From Desulfotignum sp. (GTDB lineage Bacteria > Desulfobacterota > Desulfobacteria > Desulfobacterales > Desulfobacteraceae): 64,000 nt of DNA. The position numbers and the translations under genes were made by a program. Positions 51,309-60,015 of the stretch are shown here, in pieces. The stretch lies in assembly GCA_011389575.1 (NCBI GenBank), contig JAABUB010000003.1:26633-90632 (forward strand), given 5' to 3'. The notes beneath the pieces are model-generated. The model was given only the letters and a program-made list of their open reading frames with translations, searched no databases and was not told where the DNA came from. The number at the start of each line of letters is the position of its first letter. Within the stretch, counting starts at the first letter, position 1.

Positions 51309-52019
51309 TCACATTTTCCTGCGCTTAAAAAAATCCCGCACAAAGGCAATATGGGTGTTCATGGACGTATAGGCAGTGTCCGGATCACGGGATGTGATGG
51401 CATCCAGGATGGCCCGGTGCTGGGTCAGTATTTTTTGGATATTGTTCGGGTCCTCATACAGACTGGCCAGGTTCTCCCGGATGCCATGGAACAGATAGTC
51501 ATAAAAATTGCGCATGATCAGGATGTGCAGCGGATTTTTGGCTGCATAGGCAATGGCCATGTGAAAGCTGGTGTCCGCTTCGGTGCCCAGGCGCCCGGAT
51601 TTCACCTCATGCTGCATTTCATCTATGCTCTGGGCCATGGCGGTGATATCGGTTTCATCCGCCCGCTGGGCAGCCAGGGAGGCAGCATTGCATTCCAGGC
51701 CCATCCGTACCTCAAGCAGGTCTACAAGAGAGGCGGACTGGGCTTCCATGGCCTTTGCCAAAGGGTTTTCCTGCACCGCTTCCATGGGTTTTACAAAGGT
51801 GCCCTGCCCCTGCTTCTGGGTAATCAGTCCCATGGTGACCAGCCGCTGGATGGCATCCCTGATGGTGGTGCGGGAGACATTCATGGCCTGGGCCAGCTCC
51901 CGCTCGGTCATCAGTTTTTCTCCAGGCTTGAGCTTGCCCCTGTAAATGAGTTCCCGGATCTGATCCAGGACCTGATCTGAGATGCGCTTGGGCTTTATGG
52001 GCTTTATGGGTATGGTCAT
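51309..52019 (-). CDS. FadR-subfamily GntR regulator (LldR-like)
   Basis: The winged helix-turn-helix (about 10-75) has KLMTERELAQAMNVSRTTIR then DAIQRLVTMGLI. A helical FCD ligand domain follows (about 90-235), with metal-binding residues likely in DTSFHMAIAYAA and TQHRAILDAI. FadR-type regulators of this kind control lactate or glycolate genes in known cases. It is the last gene of the minus-strand lactate operon and probably binds the palindromes at 55709-55723 and 55910-55922. In the convergent gap 51166-51308 there are G/C-rich inverted repeats, including CTCCC-GGGAG, but no clear terminator. Confidence 0.88.
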   Translation of the reverse strand: MTIPIKPIKPKRISDQVLDQIRELIYRGKLKPGEKLMTERELAQAMNVSRTTIRDAIQRLVTMGLITQKQGQGTFVKPMEAVQENPLAKAMEAQSASLVDLLEVRMGLECNAASLAAQRADETDITAMAQSIDEMQHEVKSGRLGTEADTSFHMAIAYAAKNPLHILIMRNFYDYLFHGIRENLASLYEDPNNIQKILTQHRAILDAITSRDPDTAYTSMNTHIAFVRDFFKRRKM

Positions 52020-52112
52020 AATCCTATGTTACATGCCGGTTTTATGGTCAAAATTCAAACCATGGATTATTTATTATTCCAGTTATTTTATCAAGGGTTT
52101 TTTAATCAAATC

Positions 52113-52949
52113 CTAATAGGTCAATACCATTCCGCCGTCAAACAGAAGATCCCCGCCCACCAGGTAATGTGAAAACCGGGAGAATCCAAATATAAACAGA
52201 TTTGCCACCTCCACCGGAGACATCATCTCCTTGACCCGGGAGGTACCCATCATAACATTCGAGACCACCTGTTCGGGTGTGATTCCCCGCTGTTCGGCCT
52301 GGGCCGCCACCTGGTTCAATGCAAGGGGGGTTTTGACAAATCCGGAGCTGATGGTAAAAGAGCGGATCATGCCTTCCCCTTCTGCGGAGATGGACTGGCT
52401 CAGGGCCCGGAGCCCGAATTTGGTGATGTTGTAAACCGGTTTGTTTTTGGTGCAGATGTGGGCATGGACCGATGCCATGTTGGCAACGGCCCCGGCGCCT
52501 GCCTGTTTCATATGGGGTATCACCAGCTGGGACAGAAAAAAAGGGGCCCTGAGCATGATTTTCTGCATCAGGTCATAGGTTTCCATGGGGAAATTTTCCA
52601 CCGCATCGATGTGCTGGATGCCGGCGATGTTGGCCAGGTATCTGATCTGTCCCAGGCCGGCTGCCGTTTCCACGGCAGATCTCACCTGCGCATCATCGGT
52701 CAGGTCGGTTTTGATGAAGGTCATATTTGCCCCGCCCAAAGCCTGTGCCATTTCAACGGTTTTTTCACCTTCTGTCTCATTAATATCCAGGCCTGTCACG
52801 GTTACCCCGTTGACAGCTGCTGCAATGGAAACAGCCCGTCCGATGCCGGTACCGCAGCCGCTCACAACACAGACATTTTGTTTGCAGAAATCATCATCGT
52901 CCAGTATCAGTATATCTTTTTTGGTGATTTCAGGTTCTTTGATTTCCAT
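52113..52949 (-). CDS. Short-chain dehydrogenase/reductase
   Basis: The nucleotide motif is VVSGCGTGIGRAVSIAAA, the NAG-type motif is LANIAGIQHID, and the catalytic Ser and YxxxK lie in MASVHAHICTKNKPVYNITK. The length of 278 includes an acidic N-terminal extension of about 24 residues. It resembles 3-hydroxybutyrate or related dehydrogenases but the substrate is unknown. It lies between the lactate-dehydrogenase iron-sulfur gene and the GntR gene, on the same strand with a gap of 28 bases, so it is probably part of the lactate regulon. Confidence 0.82.
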   Translation of the reverse strand: MEIKEPEITKKDILILDDDDFCKQNVCVVSGCGTGIGRAVSIAAAVNGVTVTGLDINETEGEKTVEMAQALGGANMTFIKTDLTDDAQVRSAVETAAGLGQIRYLANIAGIQHIDAVENFPMETYDLMQKIMLRAPFFLSQLVIPHMKQAGAGAVANMASVHAHICTKNKPVYNITKFGLRALSQSISAEGEGMIRSFTISSGFVKTPLALNQVAAQAEQRGITPEQVVSNVMMGTSRVKEMMSPVEVANLFIFGFSRFSHYLVGGDLLFDGGMVLTY

Positions 52950-52977
52950 GGTGTTCTCCTTTCAGGTTGACAAACTT

Positions 52978-54300
52978 TTATGGGGTGTTTTTTTTAAGGC
53001 GAGATGCGTAAATTTCCATGGGATGCCGGACCGTTATGGATGATCCGGCCTTTCCCAGCATATCTGAGATCTGCATCATACAAGCCGGACACCCGGTGGA
53101 TACGGTTGTGCAGCCGGTATTTTCGATATTTTCCTCCTTGATTTTCCCAATGGAGCTGGACAGGTCATAATGGTAGATATTGAAACTGCCGCCCATGCCG
53201 CAGCATTTATCAGAACCGGCCATTTCGTTCAATTGACAGCCGGCCGCGGAGATAACCTGCCGGGGCTGATCTGCCACACCCAAAGACTTTTTCAGATGGC
53301 AGGGATCGTGGTAGGTCACGATGTCTGGTCCCTGATCAGATCCTGCTGGATCTGAAAAATTTTTCAGCGGATCAATTCCCACCCGGTCCACCAGGAACTG
53401 GTTGATGTCCATGGTTTTTTCAGCCAGGGCATTCAGTTTTTGCTGTATATCATCGGACGGGTTTTTGTAGACAGTCGGCCACAGTTTTTTAATGGTGGAG
53501 GTACAGGTGGCACAGGCCGTCACCAGCACATCAAATGGTTCTTTTTCAAACAGGGCCAGGTTATGGTCCACCAGGTGGGTAAAGCTGTCTCTGTCGCCGG
53601 ATGCCAGGGCGGGAATACCGCAGCATCCCTGGCCGGGGGGGATAACCACCCCCACCTGGTGATGGGACAGGACTTTCAGGGATGCTTTGGCCACATTGGG
53701 AAAAATTTTGTCTATCAGGCAACCGGTGAAGAAAGCGGCCCGAAGCCCGGACCCGGTGCTTGTGAAGCCTTTTTTCGGCAGGGTTTTGTGAAACGGGGTG
53801 GTGCTCAGGGGCATGAAATGCCTGTTGGCCAGCAGCGGAGAGATCAGACGGGCACAGGACGTGCCCTGGGCATCGGCAGAAGGTTTTGTGAAAAGGTCCT
53901 GGAAACGGCCGGCCCATTCCACCAGAGCGTCGAACCGGCCGGGATTGGCCAGCAGCTGCCTGAAGATCAGTTTTTTGGCAGGTGACAGGCCTTTGTATTC
54001 CGCCAGGATGGCCCGGGCCTTGATGAATATTTCCACCACATTGACACCGGAAGGGCAGTTGGCGGCACAGGACCCGCAGAGCAGGCAACGGTTCAGCCGT
54101 TCATTCACCCCGTCGGGATCCGTGAAAATATTATCCATCAGCCCGGTGAGCAGGGCCAGTTTGCCCCGTGCCACATCTGCTTCTTTGCGGGTTTGCTCAA
54201 ACAGGGGGCAGACCGACTGGCACATGCCGCAGCGAATGCAGGTCACCAGTTGTTCTTCCAGCTCTTTTACCAGGTTTGCCAGTTCTTTCATGCCTGTCAT
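52978..54300 (-). CDS. glcF: Iron-sulfur subunit of D-lactate/glycolate dehydrogenase (GlcF-like)
   Basis: Two 4Fe-4S motifs are present, CIRCGMCQSVCPLFEQT and CLLCGSCAANCPSG. Two CCG domains, with GQGCCGIPALASGD and DKCCGMGGSF, probably contact quinone or a redox partner. The 440 residues match GlcF and the iron-sulfur partner of D-lactate dehydrogenase in sulfate reducers. It starts seven bases after the flavin subunit gene and works with it to pass electrons to the membrane pool. Confidence 0.88.
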   Translation of the reverse strand: MTGMKELANLVKELEEQLVTCIRCGMCQSVCPLFEQTRKEADVARGKLALLTGLMDNIFTDPDGVNERLNRCLLCGSCAANCPSGVNVVEIFIKARAILAEYKGLSPAKKLIFRQLLANPGRFDALVEWAGRFQDLFTKPSADAQGTSCARLISPLLANRHFMPLSTTPFHKTLPKKGFTSTGSGLRAAFFTGCLIDKIFPNVAKASLKVLSHHQVGVVIPPGQGCCGIPALASGDRDSFTHLVDHNLALFEKEPFDVLVTACATCTSTIKKLWPTVYKNPSDDIQQKLNALAEKTMDINQFLVDRVGIDPLKNFSDPAGSDQGPDIVTYHDPCHLKKSLGVADQPRQVISAAGCQLNEMAGSDKCCGMGGSFNIYHYDLSSSIGKIKEENIENTGCTTVSTGCPACMMQISDMLGKAGSSITVRHPMEIYASRLKKNTP

Positions 54301-54307
54301 TACTAGG

Positions 54308-55690
54308 TTATACTCCTGTTATTTTGCCGGGATTCAAGATGTTGCGGGGGTCCAGGGCTGCCCGCAGTTGCCTGGAAAACAAGATGGAGGAATACCCGGC
54401 TTCCTTTTCCAGAAAAGGGGCCTTGGCAATGCCGGTGCCGTGTTCTCCGGAAAGGGTCCCCCCCATGGCCAGGGCCGTGTCAAAGATCTCTTCAATGGCC
54501 TGTTCCACCCGGTGAAATTCTTCCTTGTTTCTGCGGTCTGTGAGAATAGTGGGATGCAGGTTGCCGTCCCCGGCATGGCCGAAGGTGCCGATATCGATTT
54601 TGTATTTTTTCCCGATCTCCTGGAGGGCCTGTACCATGTCCGGAATCCTGCTTCGGGGAACCGTGGCATCCTCCAGCACCAGGGTGGGTTTGAGCTGGGC
54701 CAGGGCAGACAAAGCAGCTCTTCTGGCTGCCCAGATCCTGTCCCGCTGGGCATCATTTTTGGCCTGGTCAATGGTCCGAGCGCCCATTTTGCGGCACAGA
54801 TCCTTGACCTGTTCTGCTTCCTCAGCAACCACAGCCGGGTGTCCGTCCACCTCAATGAGCAGCAGGGCTGCTGCATCTTTGGGAAGTCCGGCCTTTGAAA
54901 AGTCTTCCACCGCCCGGATAGTGAAGTTGTCCAGGATTTCCAGGGTGGCCGGCAGAATGCGTGCGGAAATGATACCGGCCACGGTTTCCGATGCCTGTTC
55001 AATGGTATCATACACCGCCACCATGGCCTGCCTGGCCTTTGGGGCGGGGATGAGTTTGAGAATCACCTGGTCCAGGACCCCAAGGGTGCCTTCAGATCCC
55101 ACCATCAGTCCGGTAATATTATATCCGGTGGCGCACTTCACGGTCCTGGAACCGGTTTTGATATAATTGCCCTGGCAGTCAAAAAACTGCAGCCCCATGA
55201 CATAATCCTTGGTCACCCCGTATTTGAGTCCCCGCAACCCCCCGGCATTTTCCGCCACATTTCCGCCGATGGTGGAAACCGCCATGCTGCCCGGATCCGG
55301 CGGATAGAACAGTCCCAGCTTTTCCACTTCAGCTGCCAGGGTTGCCGTCACAACCCCTGGTTCCACCACAGCATACATGTCAGCCGCATTGATTTCAATG
55401 ATGCGGTTCATCCGGCCGGTGAGCACCACAATGCCGGAGGTCCGGGGAATGGTGCCGCCGGACAGATTGGTGCCTGATCCCCTTACCGTTATGGGGATAT
55501 GGTTTTCATGACACAGGGCGATGATTTCGCCAAGCTGGGTGGTGTTTTCGGGAATAACGGCTGCCCCGGGCATAACCGGGTCCAGCACTGCGGCATCATA
55601 GGAATAGGTGAACATGTCTTCTTTCTGCGTCAGCAGATGTTTGGGCCCCACAATTTTCTGGAGCGCCTCCTGGATGGACCGGGGGATCAT
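54308..55690 (-). CDS. glcD: FAD-linked D-lactate/glycolate dehydrogenase (GlcD-like)
   Basis: The FAD-binding type-4 domain (about 40-215) has PITVRGSGTNLSGGTIP and PPDPGSMAVSTIGGNVAENA. A C-terminal FAD-oxidase domain follows with GHAGDGNLHPTI and the metal-site segment GEHGTGI near the end. It oxidises a 2-hydroxy acid, most likely D-lactate. The ATG at 55690 follows GAGGTG; a GTG two codons earlier is in the same frame. First gene of the minus-strand lactate operon. Confidence 0.88.
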   Translation of the reverse strand: MIPRSIQEALQKIVGPKHLLTQKEDMFTYSYDAAVLDPVMPGAAVIPENTTQLGEIIALCHENHIPITVRGSGTNLSGGTIPRTSGIVVLTGRMNRIIEINAADMYAVVEPGVVTATLAAEVEKLGLFYPPDPGSMAVSTIGGNVAENAGGLRGLKYGVTKDYVMGLQFFDCQGNYIKTGSRTVKCATGYNITGLMVGSEGTLGVLDQVILKLIPAPKARQAMVAVYDTIEQASETVAGIISARILPATLEILDNFTIRAVEDFSKAGLPKDAAALLLIEVDGHPAVVAEEAEQVKDLCRKMGARTIDQAKNDAQRDRIWAARRAALSALAQLKPTLVLEDATVPRSRIPDMVQALQEIGKKYKIDIGTFGHAGDGNLHPTILTDRRNKEEFHRVEQAIEEIFDTALAMGGTLSGEHGTGIAKAPFLEKEAGYSSILFSRQLRAALDPRNILNPGKITGV

Positions 55691-55708
55691 AGGCACCTCT
55701 TTTATTTT

Positions 55709-55753
55709 ATGGTACTACCAATTCACTATCAAATAAATTTTCGGTGTTGTCAA
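55709..55753 (-). promoter_or_regulatory. glcD-operon promoter and GntR operator
   Basis: On the minus strand TTGACA (55753-55748), a 17-base spacer and GATAGT (55730-55725) are followed at once by a palindrome, TTGGTAGTACCAT (55722-55710). It matches the FadR-subfamily rule TnGTnnnACnA. The operator covers the expected transcription start. Confidence 0.7.
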
Positions 55754-55879
55754 ATGGTTATTTCATGGCACCGCCTATGATTATACATCAGGTTTCAAAA
55801 ATATAACCATCTGTTTTTTCAGAATATAATATCGTATACCAAACTTTATGACAAAAAACAAACAAAAATTATTTTTTTC

Positions 55880-55922
55880 TTGACAAAGCAGTCCATATGG
55901 ATTTTAGTATTGGTACTACCAA
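55880..55922 (+). promoter_or_regulatory. TRAP-operon promoter and GntR operator
   Basis: TTGACA (55880-55885), a 17-base spacer and TTTAGT (55903-55908) are followed by the perfect palindrome TTGGTACTACCAA (55910-55922). The layout is the same as at the divergent glcD promoter. The rest of the gap 55691-56073 shows no gene. Confidence 0.7.
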
Positions 55923-56073
55923 GGAAGCCAGCAGCATAAAACAATGAAATGACCATTTTGGACTTACCGGAATACCTTTAAGACCGGTCCGGGAAAGGAG
56001 GCAAAAAACCATCTCAGGCAATATCTGGAGACAGGCGTGTGAATAATCAATTTTTTTAAGGATGGAGGAAAGC

Positions 56074-57222
56074 ATGAAAAAAGCATTAAGCATAATGGTA
56101 ACCCTACTGATGGCAGTTGTCTTTATCTGCGGCACTGCCCATGCCAAACGCGAAAAATTCGGGGAAGACCCCCGGGCAAAAGAAGCAAAACGGGTATCAT
56201 TCAAGACATCGGATGAAAAAATCCGGTGGAAAATGGTTATGCCCTGGTCCAAAGGGCTTTTGTTCTATGACATTGCATCCCATTTTGCCGACAGTGTCCG
56301 TCTGGCATCTGCCGGCCGCCTGGATATCAAACCGTTTTCCGCAGGCGAACTGGTACCTGCCATGCAGAGTTTTGATGCAGTAAGCACGGGTGCAGCTGAA
56401 GTGGGTCATGACTGGCCCGGTTACTGGAAAGGCAAAAATGAAGCCTTTGTGGCCCTGGCCTCTGTGCCTTTCGGCCTGGATGCTGAGTTGTACAACATCT
56501 GGCTGTATGAAAGGGGCGGTGTGGAGATGATGCAGGAAATCTATGGCCAGTTCAACCTGTTTGCCCTCCCCGGCGGCCAGTGCGGGCAGGAAATGGGACT
56601 TTCCTCCAATAAACGGGCCACCAGCATGGAAGATTTCAAAGGCATGCGGGTCCGTACCCCGGGCTGGTTCATGGATATTTTGAACAACCTGGGGGCGTCG
56701 GTGTCTCCCCTTCCCGGCGGCGAAGTCTACCTGGCCCTGGAGCGTGGCGTGATTGACGCAGCAGAATTTTCTTCTCCTGCCATCAACTATCCCATGGGAT
56801 TTGATGATATCACCAAATATGCGATTCAGCCCGGTGTTCACCAGCCAGGTATCCAGTGCGCCTTGTTCTTCAACAAGGATGCCTATGAAAAATTGCCCGA
56901 AGATCTCAAATGGATCATTGATATCGCTGCCAAGGAAACCCAGTTGTGGAGCTATAACTGGATCAACAACCTGAATGCTGAGGCCATCAAGCTTTTCCAG
57001 GAAAAAATGGAATTTGTCCACATGGATAAAGAAACCCTTATTGAGTTTCGCAAAACCACCAAAGAGTATATGGACACTGTGAAGGCAAATTTCCCGGATG
57101 CCAAAAAAATCCTGGATTCCCAGGACCAATTGATCGAAGACTATGCGCCATGGCGCAAGGCCCGCGGCGGGGCAACCCCCTGGCCCTATGAGACCTATAT
57201 CAGCGGTCAGATTCATGAATAA
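56074..57222 (+). CDS. TRAP transporter periplasmic binding protein (DctP family)
   Basis: A signal peptide (about 1-24, ending TAHA) is followed by the DctP fold, with WKMVMPWSKGL at the start and FKGMRVRTPGWFMDILNN then LGASVSPLPGGEVYLALERG, the Arg and helix that bind the carboxylate in this family. The size of 382 is typical of the large DctP branch for 2-oxo and 2-hydroxy acids. The ATG at 56074 follows GGAGG by five bases. Within a lactate gene cluster and behind a GntR operator, lactate or a similar acid is the likely ligand; this is inferred. Confidence 0.9.
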   Translation: MKKALSIMVTLLMAVVFICGTAHAKREKFGEDPRAKEAKRVSFKTSDEKIRWKMVMPWSKGLLFYDIASHFADSVRLASAGRLDIKPFSAGELVPAMQSFDAVSTGAAEVGHDWPGYWKGKNEAFVALASVPFGLDAELYNIWLYERGGVEMMQEIYGQFNLFALPGGQCGQEMGLSSNKRATSMEDFKGMRVRTPGWFMDILNNLGASVSPLPGGEVYLALERGVIDAAEFSSPAINYPMGFDDITKYAIQPGVHQPGIQCALFFNKDAYEKLPEDLKWIIDIAAKETQLWSYNWINNLNAEAIKLFQEKMEFVHMDKETLIEFRKTTKEYMDTVKANFPDAKKILDSQDQLIEDYAPWRKARGGATPWPYETYISGQIHE

Positions 57223-57276
57223 ATCCGTTTTTCGGATAAGTATTTTGTACTGATTCTGAAACGATAACCCAAAAAA

Positions 57277-57329
57277 GTCCGGCAGCCCTGTTTTTTAATC
57301 ATCCCAATATAACACACAGGCTGCCGGAC
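57277..57329 (+). terminator. Stem-loop between binding protein and membrane subunits
   Basis: GTCCGGCAGCCCTGT (57277-57291) pairs with ACAGGCTGCCGGAC (57316-57329), with one bulged base and a loop of 24. There is no run of T after it. Such stems often protect the binding-protein mRNA or lower downstream expression. Confidence 0.55.
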
Positions 57330-57351
57330 CCTGAATTTAAAGGAAATCAAG

Positions 57352-57867
57352 ATGTTGGAATCGTTATCAAAAAATCTGGAAAAGATCATCCGCAAGCAGG
57401 GGGATGTGACCTCTTTTCTTATATACCCGCTGCTGATCATCGTGGTATATGAGGTGTTCATGCGGTATGCATTCAATGCCCCCACCACCTGGGGATTTGA
57501 AGCCTCCACATTTTTGTACGGGCTGCATTACATGTTTGGGCTGTCTTATTCTGATGTCCATGGTGCCCATGTAAAGGTGGATATTTTCAGCTCCCTGGCC
57601 TCGGAAAAAGTCCAGACGGTTCTCAGCATTATCACCAATCTGGTTCTTTTTATGCCCGTTACCATCTGTCTTACCTTATGGGGCATTAAGTATGCGTACA
57701 CATCCACCCTGGGCCTTGAAGTGAATTCCACCTCCTGGGCGCCTCCCATCTGGCCGTTAAAAATATTGATGGCATTGTGTCTGGTGTTTTTACTGCTCCA
57801 GGGCATTGCCAATCTGTTAAAGGATATAAACTCACTCAAACAACAAGGAAGAAAGGTACTCCCATGA
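57352..57867 (+). CDS. TRAP transporter small membrane subunit (DctQ)
   Basis: The 171 residues have four membrane segments (about 22-42, 58-74, 92-114, 134-155). FEASTFLYGLHYMFGLSYSD then VHGAHVKVDIF, the usual DctQ loop, lies between segments 2 and 3. The stop overlaps the DctM start (ATGA at 57864-57867). It works with the DctM channel and the binding protein. Confidence 0.9.
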   Translation: MLESLSKNLEKIIRKQGDVTSFLIYPLLIIVVYEVFMRYAFNAPTTWGFEASTFLYGLHYMFGLSYSDVHGAHVKVDIFSSLASEKVQTVLSIITNLVLFMPVTICLTLWGIKYAYTSTLGLEVNSTSWAPPIWPLKILMALCLVFLLLQGIANLLKDINSLKQQGRKVLP

Positions 57868-59204
57868 GTCTTGAATTCTTGACTGTGGCCATGTTTGCTA
57901 CCCTTATTTTTGCCATAATGCTCGGGCATCCCCTGGCCTATACCCTGGCAGCGGTTGCCACCCTGTTCGGCCTGATCGACAACGGATTTTCCATTCCCAT
58001 GCTGTTTGAGATGTTTATCAACAATATCTGGGGTTTGATGGAAAACTACACCCTGGTGGCCATCCCCTTGTTTATTCTCATGGCCCAGCTGCTGGACAGA
58101 TCCAAGGTTTCGGATGCATTGTTTGAATCCATGTATGTGGTGCTGGGCAGTATCAAAGGCGGTCTGGGTCTTGCAGTGGTGCTTGTGTGCACCGTATTTG
58201 CCGCCACCACCGGAATTATCGGGGCATCGGTTGTGGCCATGGGGCTGCTGGCCACCCCGGCCCTCATGAGCAAAGGATACCAAAAGGAACTGACCGCAGG
58301 CATTATCTGTGCCTCAGGTACCCTGGGTATACTGATTCCGCCCTCCATCATGATGGTGGTTTACGGCGGGCTCACCGGCATGAAGGAAACTTCGGTAGGC
58401 AACCTGTTTGCCGGCGCCATTTTTCCGGGCCTTTTACTGGCAGGTCTGTATTTCGCCTATATTTTAATTCGGTGCAATATCAACCCCAAGCTGGGCCCCC
58501 CCATTTCAAAAGGTGAGGCTTCCGGGTATACTGCCGGACAAAAATGGGCCATGACCATGAAATCCCTGCTGCCGCCGCTGGTTCTGATTCTGGCAGTTAT
58601 GGGAACGATTCTGGGCGGACTGGCCACCCCCACGGAAGCCGCCGGCCTTGGGGCATTTGGTGCAGTGCTCCTTGCCTTTTTCAACAGAAAGCTCAACTGG
58701 ACCGTATTGAAGGAAAGCGCCTATGCCACATTGAAAACCACCTCCATGGTCATGATGTTGTTCATCGGCGGAAAATTTTTCTCCGCTGTGTTCTTAAGCA
58801 TGGGCGGCGGAGATGTGGTGGCAGACCTGCTCATCGGTTCGGGCATGAACCAGTGGATCATTTTATTTATCATGATGTTTATCGTGTTTATCATGGGCAT
58901 GTTTATTGACTGGGCCGCTATCCTCCTGGTGACAGTGCCTATTTTTCTGCCCATTGCCATAGAGCTGGGGTTTGATCCATTGTGGTTTTCTCTGCTGTTG
59001 TGTGTGAATCTCCAGACCTCTTTTCTCACCCCGCCCTTTGGCTATGCCCTGTTTTACTTCAAGGGGGTGGCACCACCGGAATACACCATGATGCATATTT
59101 ACAGAGGCATTATCCCCTTTGTGCTGCTGCAGCTGATCAGCATCACCCTGCTGTGCCTGTTTCCGTCCATCGTTACCTGGCTGCCGGGTGTATTTTTCGG
59201 ATAA
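57864..59204 (+). CDS. TRAP transporter large membrane subunit (DctM)
   Basis: The 446 residues have about a dozen membrane segments, with the family stretches GHPLAYTLAAVATLFGL, TLGILIPPSIMMVVYG and LATPTEAAGLGAFGAVLL. It is the sodium-coupled channel of the TRAP complex. The ATG at 57864 overlaps the DctQ stop. After it, GCCC-TGCC-GGGC near 59232 and ATGAAAGAA/TTCTTTCAT at 59254-59288 form inverted repeats without clear terminators; nothing else is seen to 59394. Confidence 0.92.
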   Translation: MSLEFLTVAMFATLIFAIMLGHPLAYTLAAVATLFGLIDNGFSIPMLFEMFINNIWGLMENYTLVAIPLFILMAQLLDRSKVSDALFESMYVVLGSIKGGLGLAVVLVCTVFAATTGIIGASVVAMGLLATPALMSKGYQKELTAGIICASGTLGILIPPSIMMVVYGGLTGMKETSVGNLFAGAIFPGLLLAGLYFAYILIRCNINPKLGPPISKGEASGYTAGQKWAMTMKSLLPPLVLILAVMGTILGGLATPTEAAGLGAFGAVLLAFFNRKLNWTVLKESAYATLKTTSMVMMLFIGGKFFSAVFLSMGGGDVVADLLIGSGMNQWIILFIMMFIVFIMGMFIDWAAILLVTVPIFLPIAIELGFDPLWFSLLLCVNLQTSFLTPPFGYALFYFKGVAPPEYTMMHIYRGIIPFVLLQLISITLLCLFPSIVTWLPGVFFG

Positions 59205-59394
59205 GGGCGGTTATGTTCCAATAACGGCCATGCCCTGCCGGGCACAACAAATCATGAAAGAATTCATAGTGGTACATAGTTCTTTCATATAAACAATCAT
59301 GGCTGAGAGACCACAACAAATGATGAAAGTATAAGCAGTCAGCCGTCAGGTATTCGCTTAAAACTTTCAGATAAAAACAAAAAGGGAGGCAGAT

Positions 59395-60015
59395 ATGGTG
59401 AATACCACCACTGGCAGAAAAAAGGATGACTCGGCTGCAGTGTTTACACAAAAAGCCTCCCTGGTGAGCGCCTTTGTCCATGATGTAAAAGACCGGACAG
59501 GGGCCATGGACAAAACCCTGGAACTGCTGGCCCAAAAACCGCCCCTGGACCCGCAGATGGCCTCAGGAAAGAAACGGGATCCGTCCGAAAAAATCCTGGC
59601 AGCCCCCAACCTGGATCATGACGGATTCCAGCAGCTGTCTGACCAGTGCCGGGCATTTCCCCATATCCACCTGATCCGGGACAGGCTGCGCAATTTTCCC
59701 GGGGGCATTGACATGGGGGTGACAACAGCGGATTTTGGCATAGCAGACACCGGCACCCTGGTCATCAATTCCAATGATGAACAAACCCGCCTGGCCACCA
59801 TGCTCTGTGAGGTGCATGTGGCCATCCTGGCGGTGTCGGATATCCGGGAAACCGCCCTGTCCATGACCAAAGAACTGGAAATACTGGTCCGGCAGAAAGG
59901 ATCCTACACCGCCTTTGTCACCGGTGCCAGCCGAACCGCTGATATTGAACGGGTGCTGGCCATAGGGGTTCATGGGCCTCTGGAACTGCATATCATCCTG
60001 GTGGAGGAAAAATAA
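59395..60015 (+). CDS. lutC: LUD-domain L-lactate utilisation protein (LutC/LldG-like)
   Basis: The 206 residues have the LUD core: GVTTADFGIADTGTLVIN, then LCEVHVAILAVSDI and SRTADIERVLAIGVHGPLE. It is a small subunit of the L-lactate dehydrogenase complex found in sulfate reducers and Bacillus. The next gene starts on the last base of its stop (TAATG), so the two are coupled. It lies 190 bases after the TRAP operon and may be transcribed with it. Confidence 0.88.
   Translation: MVNTTTGRKKDDSAAVFTQKASLVSAFVHDVKDRTGAMDKTLELLAQKPPLDPQMASGKKRDPSEKILAAPNLDHDGFQQLSDQCRAFPHIHLIRDRLRNFPGGIDMGVTTADFGIADTGTLVINSNDEQTRLATMLCEVHVAILAVSDIRETALSMTKELEILVRQKGSYTAFVTGASRTADIERVLAIGVHGPLELHIILVEEK

Noticed and set aside
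59205-59394. Third GntR operator before the lutC-like gene
   Set aside because: GTGGTACATAGT is near the pattern but fails the ACnA half, so it is not counted.
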